Shown: positions 24,222-38,386, counted from the stretch's first letter. The stretch is 64,000 nt of DNA from Monilinia fructicola (GCA_008692225.1 VICG01000006.1:1493501-1557500); one strand, 5' to 3'. Made by a program: numbers and translations. Notes: generated by a model from the letters alone, not told the origin.

Positions 24222-24271
24222 GGCCCGGCCCGGCCCGGCCTGGCTCAGCTTGGCTTGGCTTAGCTTAGCTT
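24222..24271. repeat. Pentamer array drifting from GGCCC to AGCTT
   Basis: Ten consecutive pentamers read GGCCC x3, GGCCT, GGCTC, AGCTT, GGCTT x2, AGCTT x2. All differences are transitions (C to T at positions 4-5, G to A at position 1). Confidence 0.85.
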
Positions 24272-24780
24272 TCACCACTTGATCATGAAGTATCTGCTTC
24301 CGTAAGGATCACGGGACTTTGACCGCTCCGTAGAGATGTGGCATGCTTTGAACGAGACGAGATGCGTTAGACTAGACTAGACTAGACTAGAGAGAAGGGG
24401 TACCAGGTATACGGCACGATGCAATAGAGATGAGATGATACTTGAGATGCGAGGACGCCGTGGGATTTTACATGTTGTGCGGATGGCTGTGATTTGAGTG
24501 TGATTTTACGTGGGGATTCAATGACGAGCAGATAGGTGGAAACTCGGTGGTCCCGTTCGTGAAATCATTCATTCGTATATACGTCTGTCTGTATGGCCTA
24601 TTTTCATGTATGCATCCATCCACATCATCCACATCGTCCACATGATTCCGCATTGGACATTCCCATTTTAGGACCGTGACCCACGCCGACTGAAGTCTAG
24701 TGCAAAGGATACCACTCGTCTTTGATGGCAAGGGTGTGCATCTTATCTATTCCTCAAACTCCCATCTTTCACCCCGAGAT

Positions 24781-27074
24781 CTAACAACTCCAAATGCCCA
24801 CCACACCACTCTTCCTCCCCTCCACCATGTACCCATCCTTAACTCTGCACATCTCCACGATGTTCTTCTCATCTCCCTCGCCAATGCTCCCTTCCCTCCC
24901 AGCTCCCACTCCACAATCCCAGTGTCTTCCATCCGTCTTATCATATACCTTCACTACATCTTCTCCTGCAGCCGCCACAATACGTCTAGTGTCAAACATC
25001 ATGCTTGTGATAGGTGAATCATATGCGTATGCATCGTAGATTGCTCCAGTTCGGAGATCCCAGATCTGTTTCTTGGTTAGTCATTGATGCCAATACAATC
25101 CTCCGGTGCATCCACGGACACATCGTGAAACAGAAAATAGAAAAAAAAAAAGAAATCGAGGAAGAAAAACATACCCTAATACTCCTATCCAAACTTCCCG
25201 TAACCAAATGCACATCATCAAATTGCAAACAAGTAACCGGACCTGTATGCCCCACCAAACTCCTGTGCACCTGTCCACTTCTCAAATCCCATAAGCGGAC
25301 CATTCCATCAGCAGTACCACAAGCAAGGGCCGCATCAAAGACTTGTACCGCACCCACGAAATCCGCTGTTGCATCCGGCAAGCGACCGGTTTGTCGCCAT
25401 GTACCCTCGGTAGAACCCATTGTTGCCGAAGCTTGTGCTGCTGCCCACATCACATCCAACGTTTGCACACATCTTTCCCTTTTCTAAATCCCATTGTCTC
25501 AATGTCTTATCAGCCGAACCGGATATAAGGGTGTCACCGCGGAAATGGAGAGCTGTGACTTCATCAACATGAGCTTCTAGTGTGAATAGAGGACAATCTT
25601 CCATTGTTCCTTGTGGAATATGAATTGGTTCTTTTTCGCGTTCCAATGCTTCACCAAATGCGAGATGATCCTCCTCTTCTTCCTCCTCCTCCTCCTCTTC
25701 CTTGATCTTCTCCTGAGGATCATAACGAGCTTTGCTCAGATCCCATAATCGAATAGTAGCATCCATTGATCCAGTTGCGACAATGTTATCTTCGACTTGA
25801 AGGGTTCGTACTGACGCAGTATGGCCCTCGAGAAGTCCTATACATCTACCCGCATTCATATCCCATACTCGAACCGTATCATCCAAGGCAGAGGAAACCA
25901 TAGTACCAAATGGTACATCAAAATCCAGAGCTGTAATCATATCATCGTGTGCTTGAATTTCTCGAATCGAAGATCCGGGTTCGAAATGCTCATGCAAAAT
26001 TGGCATGGATTTTCTTCGGATCGTCTTGTGTCTTCTTGATCCTTTCGACGATGGCGTACTCGCCCTCGAAGGAAGTTTTTCATAAATCGATTCCGACATG
26101 AATGAAGAATCCATTGTTGGACTCTCTGCATCATTTCCTTCATCAGTCTCAGTGATAGATTTTCCCAATGCCTCCGCATCCTCAATTTGTTCCTGAGCAT
26201 CCTCCAATCGATTCTCCACATCCAGAACTATTTTAAGAGTCAGTTACCCCGCACTCGAGTCTTCACAAGTATGTATACTCACTCTCATGCTCCAACATGG
26301 CCTCTTCCTGTTCCAACCCCGCCAATCGATCCAAGACGATTCTTCTCATAGAATTGAGGTTGCGATTTTGTCGTCAATCCCATGAATCTCACTACTCGCC
26401 ATATTCTTCCTAACCCCCATCATCTCCAACCGATGGTTCAACGCTGCCTTTTCTTTTTTCAACTTTGCATATACTAGGTGGTCCATCCCCCTCCGAACCC
26501 CCCTCGCTAGCATTATCAAGGAGTTTCCTCCCCTCGAGATCCTCCTCCTGTGTTTTTTTCCCGTGCCCCTCACTCGCCTCTGGTAAAGTTGCCTGAAATC
26601 CTGAAACAACGAGTAACTATTTTCATTGTCGGGTATGTTCCTCAACAGCTCATCCGGTAAGAACGTCAACGCCCTATACTGAATCTCTGAAGTCGACAGC
26701 TTCGAGCGCACCAAATCCGTCGGACTAGTCTTTGCAAACGAGAAGACACTGCGCTGAATGTTAGGTCTGCGGAGTTGTTTATGCAGATCGCTCATAGCAT
26801 TTTGATAGTGGGTGCTGGAGGTGGGGATCGATGGGTCCTATTAGATGTCCAGCTGTGGTTGTAACCTTTCTACCAAAAGCTTCTAGGCCTCGAGTCTGAT
26901 TGAGGTAGATACCCATTAGCACAATTATAAATGGGATCAAAACAACCTATACAATATGCAAGGAAAAATGCAGTAGAACTAAGAAACACAGCATGACATA
27001 CAGATATGAGAGGCCCCATCTTCGTCCTCTTCTGCCCCAAATGAAGAGGGCCTACGGCTACTGGAGCCAGCCAT
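24781..27074 (-). CDS. MDV1: Mitochondrial division WD40 adaptor Mdv1/Caf4
   Basis: Adaptor that links the outer-membrane protein Fis1 to the dynamin Dnm1 in mitochondrial (and peroxisomal) fission. The N-terminal part has [17 protein letters not shown] and [32 protein letters not shown] central coiled coil follows ([28 protein letters not shown]; then [21 protein letters not shown]). Next is an acidic linker and [15 protein letters not shown]. Seven WD40-type blades follow ([20 protein letters not shown]..., [24 protein letters not shown]...), ending [13 protein letters not shown] at 24781. A run of nine Glu lies near 25680-25700. One intron is at about 25064-25171, another near 26230-26282. 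Start 27074 ([13 protein letters not shown]) rests on an inferred first intron and is less certain. At least six compensating single-base breaks occur, for example near 25487, 26356, 26480 and 26830. Confidence 0.87.
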
Positions 27075-28978
<1,904 letters not shown>

Positions 28979-29865
28979 ATGGATGCCGCAATTGATCTCT
29001 CGGATGCTTCCAAGGCCCTTGATCTATCGAACATTCGTTTCCAGCTCATGTACTTCCCCCCCTTCCCTCCCTCTCGCCCCAATCCCTACAAGCTAACCCC
29101 TCACCCCCCTCCTCCAGCCGCCTCGAGGACACCATAACCTTCCACCTAATCGAACGCGTCCAATTTCCCCTCAACCCCACAATCTACATCCCGTCCGCGC
29201 TGCCCCTCCCCCCGATCTCCTCCGGGCCCCCTCTCCTTACTCGACTGGCTCCTCCACTCCCGCGAAACCCTCGACTCCCTGGTCCGCCGCTTCGAATCCC
29301 CCGACGAACACCCCTTCTTCCCCGACGCCCTCAAACCCCCATCCTGCAGCCGCTCCACTACCCCGCCATCCTCCACCCCAACGACGTGAACGTCAACGCC
29401 GAGATCAAAGCCCATTACATCCAGACCTTCCTGCCGAAAGCCTGCCTCCAAACCGGACGCTCCGACCGCGGCGAGCGAGAGGAAAATTACGGCTCGGCCG
29501 CCGCGTGCGACATCAACTGTCTGCAAGCGCTGTCCCGCCGCATCCATTTTGGAAAGTTTGTCGCCGAATCCAAGTTCCAAGCCGAGGAGGCCGCCTTTAC
29601 GGAAATGATACGAGCGGGCGATCGCGAGGGGCTGCGCCGCGCCATCACGAATGAGAAGGTCGAGTTGCAGGTCTTGGAGCGCTTGAAGTTGAAGGCCCGG
29701 ACCTACGGCACGGACCCGAGTTTGAGTAATGGGAGTGAGAATGGGGAGGCGCAGGGGAAGATCAATGTGGAGGCCGTCGAGGCGTTGTATAGGGATTTTG
29801 TGATTCCGCTGACGAAAGTGGTGGAGGTGGAATATTTGATGCAGAGGCTGGACACGAAGGAGTAG
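28979..29865 (+). CDS. ARO7: Chorismate mutase (AroQ/yeast Aro7 type)
   Basis: Converts chorismate to prephenate, the branch step to phenylalanine and tyrosine; the fungal enzyme is an all-helical allosteric dimer. The start is ATG 28979 ([20 protein letters not shown]). One intron (29050-29117) separates RFQLI from [19 protein letters not shown], which holds the conserved active-site arginine and helix. Further conserved blocks are [45 protein letters not shown], and the C-terminal [21 protein letters not shown]. Length (about 270 residues) fits the family. Between about 29220 and 29345 the expected [19 protein letters not shown] and [14 protein letters not shown] appear in a different frame, so one base is extra near 29228 and one is missing near 29338; the open frame survives by luck but encodes a wrong stretch. 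Its 3' end faces the Bcp1 gene. Confidence 0.92.
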
Positions 29866-30071
29866 AGGGGCAATGGGACAGGAAGTGAATGATAGACGGG
29901 CAACGATGAAAAGGATGTATACCCTGGTGCAAGTCAGCATCGAAAGCACGCATAAGAATAGAAAGAAAAGAGAAAAAGAAAAGAAAAAAAAAACAAGAGA
30001 TGAAAAGACACCAAAGTCAAGATGTTATTATTGAATTTCATTTTTTTTTTCCTTTCATCTTCCGTGATCCC

Positions 30072-31155
30072 TTAACTAGGCGCACCCAAATAATCTCCCA
30101 GCGCTTTAACACATTCCTCCCACTTGGCCTTCTCGATCAGAATCAGCTCTCCCACAGCTCTAATGCCCATCTCCTGAAAGGCCCGCTTGCTATCCGCCAT
30201 GCCCTCCCCCTCATCCTTTTTATACTCAAACTCCTCGTACGCACAACTAAACCTCTTGAGCACCTCATCTTCCGGATGGAAGTAAAACACCTCTCCCGAC
30301 GCCTTCCCCTTCCCCTTGCTCTTCTTGCTCTTCGGGCCCTGCTCCTCCCGATCCAACTTCGACTCCACCTCCCGATACCCCCTCGACACCACCAGATAAT
30401 AGCCAAAATCATAGGGTTCCCCATCCTCCACCGCAGCCTCCACTTCATCCACCAACATGCCATACATAGGCGGCGCCACCTCGGAAGGCACATTGATCAA
30501 GCGCTCCGCCAACACGACGCCCACATCGCCGCCCAGCTTCCCGGCGCCCCCCACCAGCCGACGGATGCGCCCGCCCTCGCCCGCCTGCCCCGCCAGATAC
30601 GAGCCGAGGCCGCGAACGGCGGGCGCGACGTCGGCGTCGGCGCCGCCGGGCCCCCGATGCAGATTCAGCACCGTCATGAAGGCGTAGGCGTCGGTGCCCT
30701 CGCCGTCAACCTTCACCGTGCTCCCGATCGTGCCCTGCGCCACCACCGCGTCCGCCAGCCCGCTCAGGTCCAGCAGCTGGCTGTCCACGTCGAACAGCTG
30801 GCGCAGCAGGCTCTTCACGCCGTGGAAATCGATTTCGCGAAAGTTGAACCATTCAAAGTCGACGTGGAGGATGTCTTCGCCCTGGGGCGTGTGGTGCATG
30901 AGTGAGTATACACGCTGAACGGGCAGGCGGGGGGTTGGGGGCGGGGAGGAGGAGAGAACCGGGAGGGAAAGAGATGGGGATGCTGGGGTGTCAAGCAATC
31001 CCAATCCCAATCCCAAGTTCATCCCCTCATCATCATCATCATCATTTGAAGGAAAGGGAAAAACTCACATCACTTCCGCTATCATTCTCTTCCCCTGCGC
31101 TATGCGCAGGCGCATCTGGAAGTTCTTCAGGATCGCGAACTCTTTTCTTGACCAT
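30072..31155 (-). CDS. BCP1: Bcp1/BCCIP family protein
   Basis: Nuclear protein; yeast Bcp1 is a chaperone for ribosomal protein Rpl23 and is needed for nuclear export of Mss4. The first exon is 31155-31069 (MVKKRVRDPEELPDAPAHSAGEE). An intron of about 187 nt ends at an acceptor near 30882, and exon 2 continues GEDILHVDFEWFNFREIDFHGVKSLLRQLF. Further family blocks are VAQGTIGSTVKVDGEG, DAYAFMTVLNL, INVPSEVAPPMYGMLVDE and DFGYYLVVSRGYREVESK, with a Lys-rich stretch KSKKSKGKGK and FYFHPEDEVL. The stop is at 30072. GC content is clearly higher here and in chorismate mutase than in the flanks. The frame is intact. The ORF also extends through the intron, which could mislead gene callers into starting at 31022. 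Confidence 0.88.
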
Positions 31156-31980
31156 TTTGATCTTGTGTATGTGGTGAAACTTTTAAATCTTATCGAGTCA
31201 AGTCGACCTTTTGACCTTTTGTGAGGGACCTTGATCTTGTATTCGGGGTATCGAATTTGATAGTTGACCGCCTTGGCAAAATTATTAAATTTTGGGGTAA
31301 AAGAGGGACGCTAGTAGTGGCGGGGCATGACTCGGCTGATCATCGGGGTGGTTGATAGGATTTACGATTTCACTGAGAACTTTATACATGAGGATCCCGT
31401 CATATCATCATAAACTTCTTTTATTTTTGACTATCTATGAACCTAGAAGTTCATGTAGAGAATCGATTATCCTACCATGCTTCTTCTTATCTCTAGTTGA
31501 AAAGCCTGCTTCACCCTCAAGAGATGGATCATCTCCAATAGCCACCATGATGCAAATCAAAAAATTGCCTCCACCCTCCCAAGTTTTGTTTGCATCCGAG
31601 TATCAGCATACATGAATCTGGGTATATGTAATAAGAAAAAAAAAAGAGTTGAACTGAGTTTTATCAATATAATTTAACGGCTTTTCCAAGCAGCAAAGAA
31701 ATGATGTCATCATTACAAAAATTAAAGCTGATCCAGAAGCACATAAGCTCAAGGTCAGGAATGTGTAGTGTAGTGCCATAAGTAGAATCTAGAACGTAAC
31801 GGGGCATGAAATGTAAGTCGAATGTAAATAAAGTACCGGGTTGCGTGTGAGCATAGGGCCGGTTGATGGATGGGTGAAAAGAATCTTGCAGTCCGAAACG
31901 CCTGTGCCGAATGAAATCAGATGAATTGTCGTGAAGCCGTGAAATTATTAAGTAAAGGTAAAAGCTTGTGAGATTTGCCG
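31156..31980. other. Intergenic region
   Basis: Promoter side of Bcp1 and downstream side of the SH3 membrane protein. An 87-codon ORF (31352-31615) shows no recognisable feature. A run of A lies near 31634-31645. Confidence 0.5.
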
Positions 31981-33923
31981 TCATGATAGACCTGGTGGAC
32001 CACCAGAGTCGGTTGAACCATCACCGTCGATTGTCCTCCTCCAATGATCTGGTAGACAGACACAAACCAAAGGGAACGCTTTAATCTCGCCACTAACGTT
32101 TGGAGATATCTCTCTTCGTCCAGATGTATTCGACACGCCACTGTCGCGTTGCATTTTACGCTTCTCGTCCCATTCGTCGGCGCGTTCATTAATCATGACC
32201 CCCGTAGCCCATCCATCATCCCAAATACCAACAACCTTGAGCATGTCGCCACGTTCCAGAGTGAATTCGTCCCAGCACGGGGTTGGTAGGCCCACAAGGT
32301 TGCAACTTTGTCGCCAGGATGAATCTCGTCCTGGGAATAGTAATCCTTGAAAAATGGAAGTTGCTCGGATTGATTACTGGCCAAGGCTTGTGGTGATGAC
32401 ATACTAGGAGATTGAGGATCATCAAGTCCTAGAACCGAGCCACTAGAAAAGAGATCCAGTTCGTCTATTTGGAGGTGGCCGTAGAATTCCACCTTGCATA
32501 GCCGAGTTCGGACTATCTCCAAAATCACTCGACGAAGATTGATGCTCGTGTCTTCGTCCAGCAGCATAACCGGCCGCGCTTCCTAATACTGCGCCACCAG
32601 CTGCCGCCTCTCTGTCATGTGGGGATGAGGAATGTCCAGAGTGAGAATGACCTTCGAGTGCCGACATTCGAGCAATACGTCCTCCGGGAAGTACTTCATA
32701 TCCTTCGGGTAGTATTAGCGTTTACGGGATTGTATGTCATTCCATTATTTCGAGCTGGTGTCGGCTGGTTGAGAATACTTCCATGCTGACTTCCACGTCG
32801 TCTACGCAAGCATAGCGCAATGAGAAAGATCAACCCAATAAGTGCAGCAAGACCAAACAAAGATCCGATAACAATACCAGCGATAGCGCCACCAGATAGT
32901 CCCGTGTTTGATGCAGAGCTGGTGGCGGCGCCGGAGGAAGATGCAGTTGGACTCGCGGTTCCCGAACTCGATGCAGTACTTGTGGAGAAGATGATGAATC
33001 CTGTAATCGTGGGTAATACTACGCCAGCGCAACGCGTATCTGCTCCTGAATTATAACAGCAAGTGTCTGTACTGTTTTGCCCGCCTGTAGCACAGTATTG
33101 ACATAATCCAAACGTGCTATTACCAAATCCACAATTATCTGGTTCGTTAGTGGATCCTTCTACACAAGACCCAGTTAATGAATCTGATGGTAACGCGCAG
33201 TTTGTGAAGTCAGCACGGATCTGAGAAATGGCGTTGTTCCCCCGGATTCGAGCAAAGCTGTCTATCAGCAATTATTATCGATTCGCTTTCCGCAAATTGA
33301 GCCTATTCAAAACGGTCAATTTTGAATCATGCGTTTATCTGATACAATAGATACTCACGCAAGAATCCGCACAAACTGGTGGTGCTTGGGTATCTGATAA
33401 ACTGCATGATTGTTTCGAATTCTGTATTAAAGAATTACATATAGCTGTAGTTGTGTATCGAGCGTAAAGGTTTGTTGTGTTTGTAAGATTTATATTTCCG
33501 CACCCGAGAAGTTGCTGGTACCTGCATGATCGCGTTAGACAAATATCGGCAATGTCAGAAGAGATGCATACTTTGACTGCACATAGCTTGTTTGAACGTA
33601 TGCACTTAATTGAGTATCGAAAGTAGCGCGATCGGAAACATAGGATAGAAAGGGACTAAAAGGTTTAGTTAGTGTTGATCAACAAACACTTGTTGTTAGG
33701 GCGAAATCAAAACATACAAAAGCCCCGTCAGATTGGTGTCAACTGAAGCGGAAGTGAACGCAGGACATTGAGTAGAGCCTGAGAGAGAAACACAATCTGC
33801 TGTTGCAAGAGGTGCGCTTGCAATCATTGATAGAAGAGTCGCCTTGGTAAAGGATCCAGTCCACCGTTGCTTTCGTGTTCTTGCGCTGGCTTCTTTCGTA
33901 TCTTTCGATGCCGCCTTCGCCAT
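31981..33923 (-). CDS. Single-pass membrane protein with extracellular Cys-rich domain and cytosolic SH3 domain
   Basis: The likely start is ATG 33923 (MAKAASKD; an upstream in-frame ATG at 33959 is possible). A signal/anchor segment TKATLLSMIASAPLATADC leads to a lumenal domain with conserved Cys (CVSLSGSTQCPAF, CSLSDTQAPPVCADSC, CALPSDS...GSC, NCGFGNSTFGLCQYC, DTCCYNSGADTRC). Introns lie near 33523-33572, 33660-33717 and 33301-33357. A Ser/Thr/Ala stem is followed by a membrane helix (GGAIAGIVIGSLFGLAALIGLIFLIALCLRRRRG split by glycines) near 32815-32900. The cytosolic part contains QLPFFKDYYSQDEIHPGD and an SH3 domain: VATLWAYQPR...DEFTLERGDMLKVVGIWDDGWATG, ending near 31981. Similar proteins are common in filamentous ascomycetes but uncharacterised as far as I know. 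A wall or surface sensor is my inference. Single-base breaks occur near 33240 (extra G) and 32280 (missing base), and probably one near 32540-32700. Confidence 0.75.
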
Positions 33924-34159
33924 TATCCGAGATGGAGATAATTTCAATGATTCATAAGCCATGTCGTTGCCACAATGATTCTCATTATATGATATCGAAG
34001 AATGAATTGAGGTGAAGTTGTAATCGAAACTTTTTCCCAAAATATTGTCGTTCATATTTTCTTTTTGTGATCGTCCCAACTCATCCAAATAACCCGACCC
34101 TCCTTGCAATTATATCCGTCACTGCGTTTCCAGACCGTCTTTTCTCTCAATACCCTCAG

Positions 34160-34235
34160 CCAAGTAAAGTATAGTAAAGTAGAGTAGAGTAGAGTAGTGT
34201 AGAGTAAAGTAAAGTAAAGTAAAGTAAAGTAAAAG
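34160..34235. repeat. AGTAA/AGTAG pentamer repeat
   Basis: About fourteen near-identical pentamers (AGTAA, AGTAG, one TGTAG). Confidence 0.85.
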
Positions 34236-36002
34236 TAAACAGAAGCACCACCCAATATCCAATGAGGTAGTTGTTAGCTATTGATTTAACACAATTTGTC
34301 GAAAAAGAGAAACCAAAAAAGAGAACTTCTTCCAAAAACGAATTGAAAATTCAAACGAATGATTTTGTTGTTCTTGTAACGATTGAAGTTGGTATTGTAA
34401 GAACAGATTGAGTGAGTGGGCGCGAGAGAGAGTGAGAGAGTGAGAGATTGAAAAGTTATTGGTTGATTGCTCTCTCCCGTTAGAGATGAGAAAGAAAGAA
34501 GCATCAAAGACGGGTGGTGGAAAGCGGATCAGCCTCTTCTTTCCATTAGTGACCGCCTCGCCTCTCTCTTTTCTTTTTCTCTCTTTTTTCTTTTGGTATC
34601 TCCCTTTTTATTTAATTTATTGTGCTTCCTAAAGTAGATTGATTTGTCCAAGTGGTAAATTTGAGTTTTTGGTCTCTCTGAGAGTCTGTCTGTACCCAAG
34701 GGAAAGAGAAGGCAAGGCGTAGAGGAAATGAGCTTGAAAGTTGAAACTCACGCTTCAACTTGTCAGACTCCAAGGACCCAAGTACTCGGGATATTTAAGT
34801 AGAACGGAAGGACAGTACAGGTACAGGATTGGCTTTCGTTTTGGCTCTTGAGCGTGGCCGGATTGATGTCTAGAAAGAGGTCAACAACGTTCAACAAGGT
34901 TCAAAAGATCCAGAGGTCCCAAGGTCCCAAGGTCCAAAAGGGCCAAAAGGTCTGCGCTTAAACCAAAGAGGGAAAAAGATAAGATTCATCTACTAATTAT
35001 ACTCCGTACAATGCGTCCGGCAAGCCCATGTCCTGTATTGTATCGAGGTCCTAGTCCTGGTACAGTAGGTAGATGACCAGGGACACCAGGGAGTGTACAC
35101 TGTACAGTAAGTTTTTAAGATGAGGTGAAGCAAAATTACCTTTGGAATCTAGATAAGAAAAGGGCAAAATCGATTTCTCAAATGAACAGCAAAGACTCAT
35201 TGGCTGAAAGGTTCCGAAGCGTTGTTCTGGGTTGGCTTGGAGGTTGGAGGTTGGAGGTTGGAGGTTGGAATTAATTATCTACCGTGGTGCGATGTATACT
35301 CAGGTATTTATGGAGTACAGAGGTACTTGTAATATAAATAATCATAATAATAATAATAATAAGCAAATCATACTAGAACAAGAATAAGAATATGAATATC
35401 CATGGATGACATTAATTTAATAATATTGAGAGAAAGATGCCATGCCATGCCATGCCATGCCATGCGATTTGATGCTATACAAGTCTGAATGAATAAATGA
35501 ATATCTCTTCGGGGAAAGCTGGCGTGCTTTTCTTTACCTGTAACCGGCAATTGGAGGCTGGGCCGGAGTCTTTCTTTTCTGAGTTGTCATCAAGAACCTC
35601 CAGCTGGGAACTGGAAGGAATTATAATTTATTAGGGAGGGAGAAGATTTACGGCACTGATTTTGAATGGATGGGTGGATGGCTGGATGGCTGGATGGCTG
35701 GATGGATGGATGATATTCACTGGTTGGCAGACTTCCATAGATCAAATGAAGATAGAGTCGCTGAAGTTTGATCGGTCGGATATGGGATACTGGATACATC
35801 TAAAGCTAACAGCTCACTCACCCATGTACGCATGTACGCATGTCCACAGGTACGCATGAAACGGGTATTTGCGATGAACTTGTAAGTTGCGACAAAGCTC
35901 ACCTGGGAAACTTCTGCTTGCGAACTCCAGACAGTATGGCCACATTCTATGGAGATATGCCGCCATCAATCGCCTTTGCCTCTCCCTCTCGCTACCCACA
36001 TA

Positions 36003-36080
36003 TGTAGCAAGTAGCAAGTAGCAAGTAGCAAGTAGTCAGTAGTCAGTAGCTAGTAGCTAGTAGCTAGTAGCTAGTAGTTA
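36003..36080. repeat. GTAGCAA/GTAGTCA/GTAGCTA heptamer array
   Basis: Roughly ten heptamers in blocks: AAGTAGC, then AGTCAGT, then TAGCTAG variants. The blocks differ by one base each. Confidence 0.8.
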
Positions 36081-37904
36081 GTACTCCGTACATCCCCAAC
36101 ACATTGCAAACGGATACTCAGTATAGACGAATATAAAAATTCGAATGATTTTGAGCTCCTGGTCGTGGTGATTGCTTTCAAATTTCAATAGTTTAAAAAA
36201 TGCTTGTTCTGCTAAGTTTGTACAGACACCGGCTTCTTAGAGCCGACTGTGTGGCTAATACTCCATTTGGTTTAGGTGATAGGGGTTGGGAAATGAGAGA
36301 AATGCATCTCTCCATAAAACTGCGGTTACTCTACAGTACGAGGTATCGTCGTGAACTGTGCTTTCATAGGCGGATGAGGAGGTTAAGGCTGCTATGATCC
36401 AATCAGTTGGTCGTATCATCAATGTTGAAGTATGGTAATGTCGTCGTTGTTGTATCTGCTTATTCATGCCCATGGTACGGATGGACTTGAGTATCACCGG
36501 TGACTGAGTGCATGCTATTGGAGTGCCACAGAGACTTTTCTTTTGGGTAGCTCATTTGATTGTCTGATCTCCGCATGGGAAACGATATACTGGTATGCGG
36601 GTTAGAAACAAAACAGAGACAAAGCTAGGTAAAACAAGGTCAAAGCCTATCAAATTCCTATTGTCATCCTGTCCACTGCAACAACAATCCATGGGATTTC
36701 GTGCAGCACATGATTGAGGAGTATTCGGCACTTTAGGATGTTGATGTGGACCCTCATGCAAAACATTGAGGTCGTCGTCTTCAGTAGCAAAACTTCGTAA
36801 AAGTCCCATATACACTGTAGTCATAAACGCAATTAGTAGTGCATTGAGTAATGCATTGATCTGCATCGCTTCGAGAGATAGAAGTCGTCGCCCTTGCTTC
36901 TAACTTCGCCGAGGTCGACTGTGATGAAGTCTCATAATCATTGGGTGGTCGTGGTGTCGCTTCAACTTCTAAAGTACTGTAGACTTTCCGGAAATGAAAG
37001 TGTTGAGGACGTGCAGGGAACTTGATCAGGCGTAAAAGGGATGCGGTAGTCGATACTAAGTACTAAGTACTCCGTATACTTTCATCTGTTTGATCGCCCG
37101 GGAAATAAACTCGTAAGCTTAAACCTAAGCTTTCCCCAGGCCTCTTCTTGTCTTGTCTAATGGACCGCAGCTGTTGCAGGAGTCGACTCAGTTGAGTGAA
37201 TATTCATGATTAGGTCGTTCATTCTTGAGGGGATCTTGGTGGTGGTGAAAGGCCAAGTCACAATATGAGAGTGGGCCTTGTTTCGGAGGAAGATGCGCTG
37301 TTGTGCACCTCTGGAAGACATTGAAAAAAAGCAAAGATTCCAACAAGAGGATCTGTAGAGTTCCCCCTTCTTCATCACAAGCATGATAATCTCGAAGGAC
37401 AAACATCAACATGCAAGAAAACATGCATATTCTCGACGCCGATATTCTCGAAGCTTCCTCCCCATTAATATTGATCGACGATAGAGGGGTAGAGAAAAGG
37501 CCAATCAATTTTGTATTTGAATTGGTAGGTGGAGAGAGATCTTTAATGCTTTCAAACTTCACGAGTCCTTCGAGTCAGCACGATCATTTTCCTGGATTTT
37601 CCCAAGAAGAGCGGGTACCTTACATACTAGGTAAATGTCTAGTGACGTTTGTTCGGTGGTACTTGCAAAACCTGGTGTCTTGATAGCAAGGCAATGTTGT
37701 TGGTTTTGGGAAAAGCTTTCATTATGACGTATTGTCATTTAGCCCATCAACTATTTTATAGTCGAAGCAGTACCCCTCAACTCCGTTTCGTTCTCTATAT
37801 TCTACAACAATCAAACAATCAAACCGCAGTCTGATCATACTTCATACTATCTATCTATCGTCACCGCATCTCAAACCATATCCAATTCAAACAAACCATT
37901 CAAA

Positions 37905-38386
37905 ATGACCTCAAACATTGATCCCACCATCAACGAGGCTGGCGAGAGATTCCACGAGGGAAAGGAGAACAGCCATCTTGCATTAGATTCCAGTAAGATT
38001 GCTAGGATCCTCGAGTCTCGGGAAATCATGCACTAATCAATCAAATAGAGGACGAGAGATCCATCGCAAACAAGTTGGCTCGCGAGGAGCAACGTGAACA
38101 CGAGCCTGTGGAGTTGAGCAGGGAAGAGAGAGCTGCTAAGCAAGATGCTACGCTCCCAGTACGTTATTGCCTCACACATACAACCAATGCACGGCTTTTC
38201 ATTCTATGTCCAGCCTTATGCTGGGTCCTCGTCTACCCTCTTGATTCGTCAATTTGGTAGAGACTGTACTAACCTCTCATCCTATAGGCCAAGTTACACG
38301 GCAATGAGCCCAGCAAAGGTGCTACCATCGACCAGCAGCTGAGAGAGGAGGAAGAGGCCGAGTTGAAGAGGAAGGGAAAGGCTTAA
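37905..38386 (+). CDS. Conserved small hydrophilic fungal protein, 98 residues
   Basis: Three exons: 37905-37992, 38049-38158 and 38288-38386, with GT...AG introns of 56 and 129 nt and phases that agree. The protein starts MTSNIDPTINEAGERFHEG, continues DERSIANKLAREEQREHEP and ends with AKLHGNEPSKGATIDQQL and a Lys-rich tail RKGKA. It is highly charged, predicted disordered or helical, without signal peptide or membrane segment. I have seen similar short proteins in other filamentous ascomycetes but know no function. The start has a good context (CAAAATGACC). Confidence 0.75.

Larger units (their letters stand above)
23461..24780. other. Intergenic region with short tandem repeats
   Basis: Holds five heptamer copies TTTCACA at about 23937-23968, a ten-copy drifting pentamer array at 24222-24271, and AGACT repeats at 24367-24390. 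A 61-codon ORF at 23465-23650 is in frame with nothing recognisable. Confidence 0.55.
33924..37904. other. 4-kb gene-poor region with simple repeats
   Basis: Contains AGTAA/AGTAG pentamers at 34160-34235, ATGCC x4-5 near 35441-35464, GGATGGCT repeats at 35665-35712 and a GTAGCAA/GTAGCTA array at 36003-36080. Poly-pyrimidine tracts near 34530-34620 probably belong to the promoter of the SH3 membrane protein. A Cys-bearing minus-strand ORF near 36780-36990 is discussed among the rejected items. I support no gene here. Confidence 0.5.

Noticed and set aside
29146..30905. Long ORFs opposite chorismate mutase and Bcp1 (29146-29949 minus; 30000-30905 plus)
   Set aside because: Shadows of GC-rich coding sequence; the opposite strands encode the recognised proteins.
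36552..36990. Possible small Cys-rich secreted protein on the minus strand
   Set aside because: Two frames show attractive pieces (CITQCTTNCVYDYSVYG; SCAARNPMDCCCSG), but there is no consistent start, splice pattern or signal peptide.
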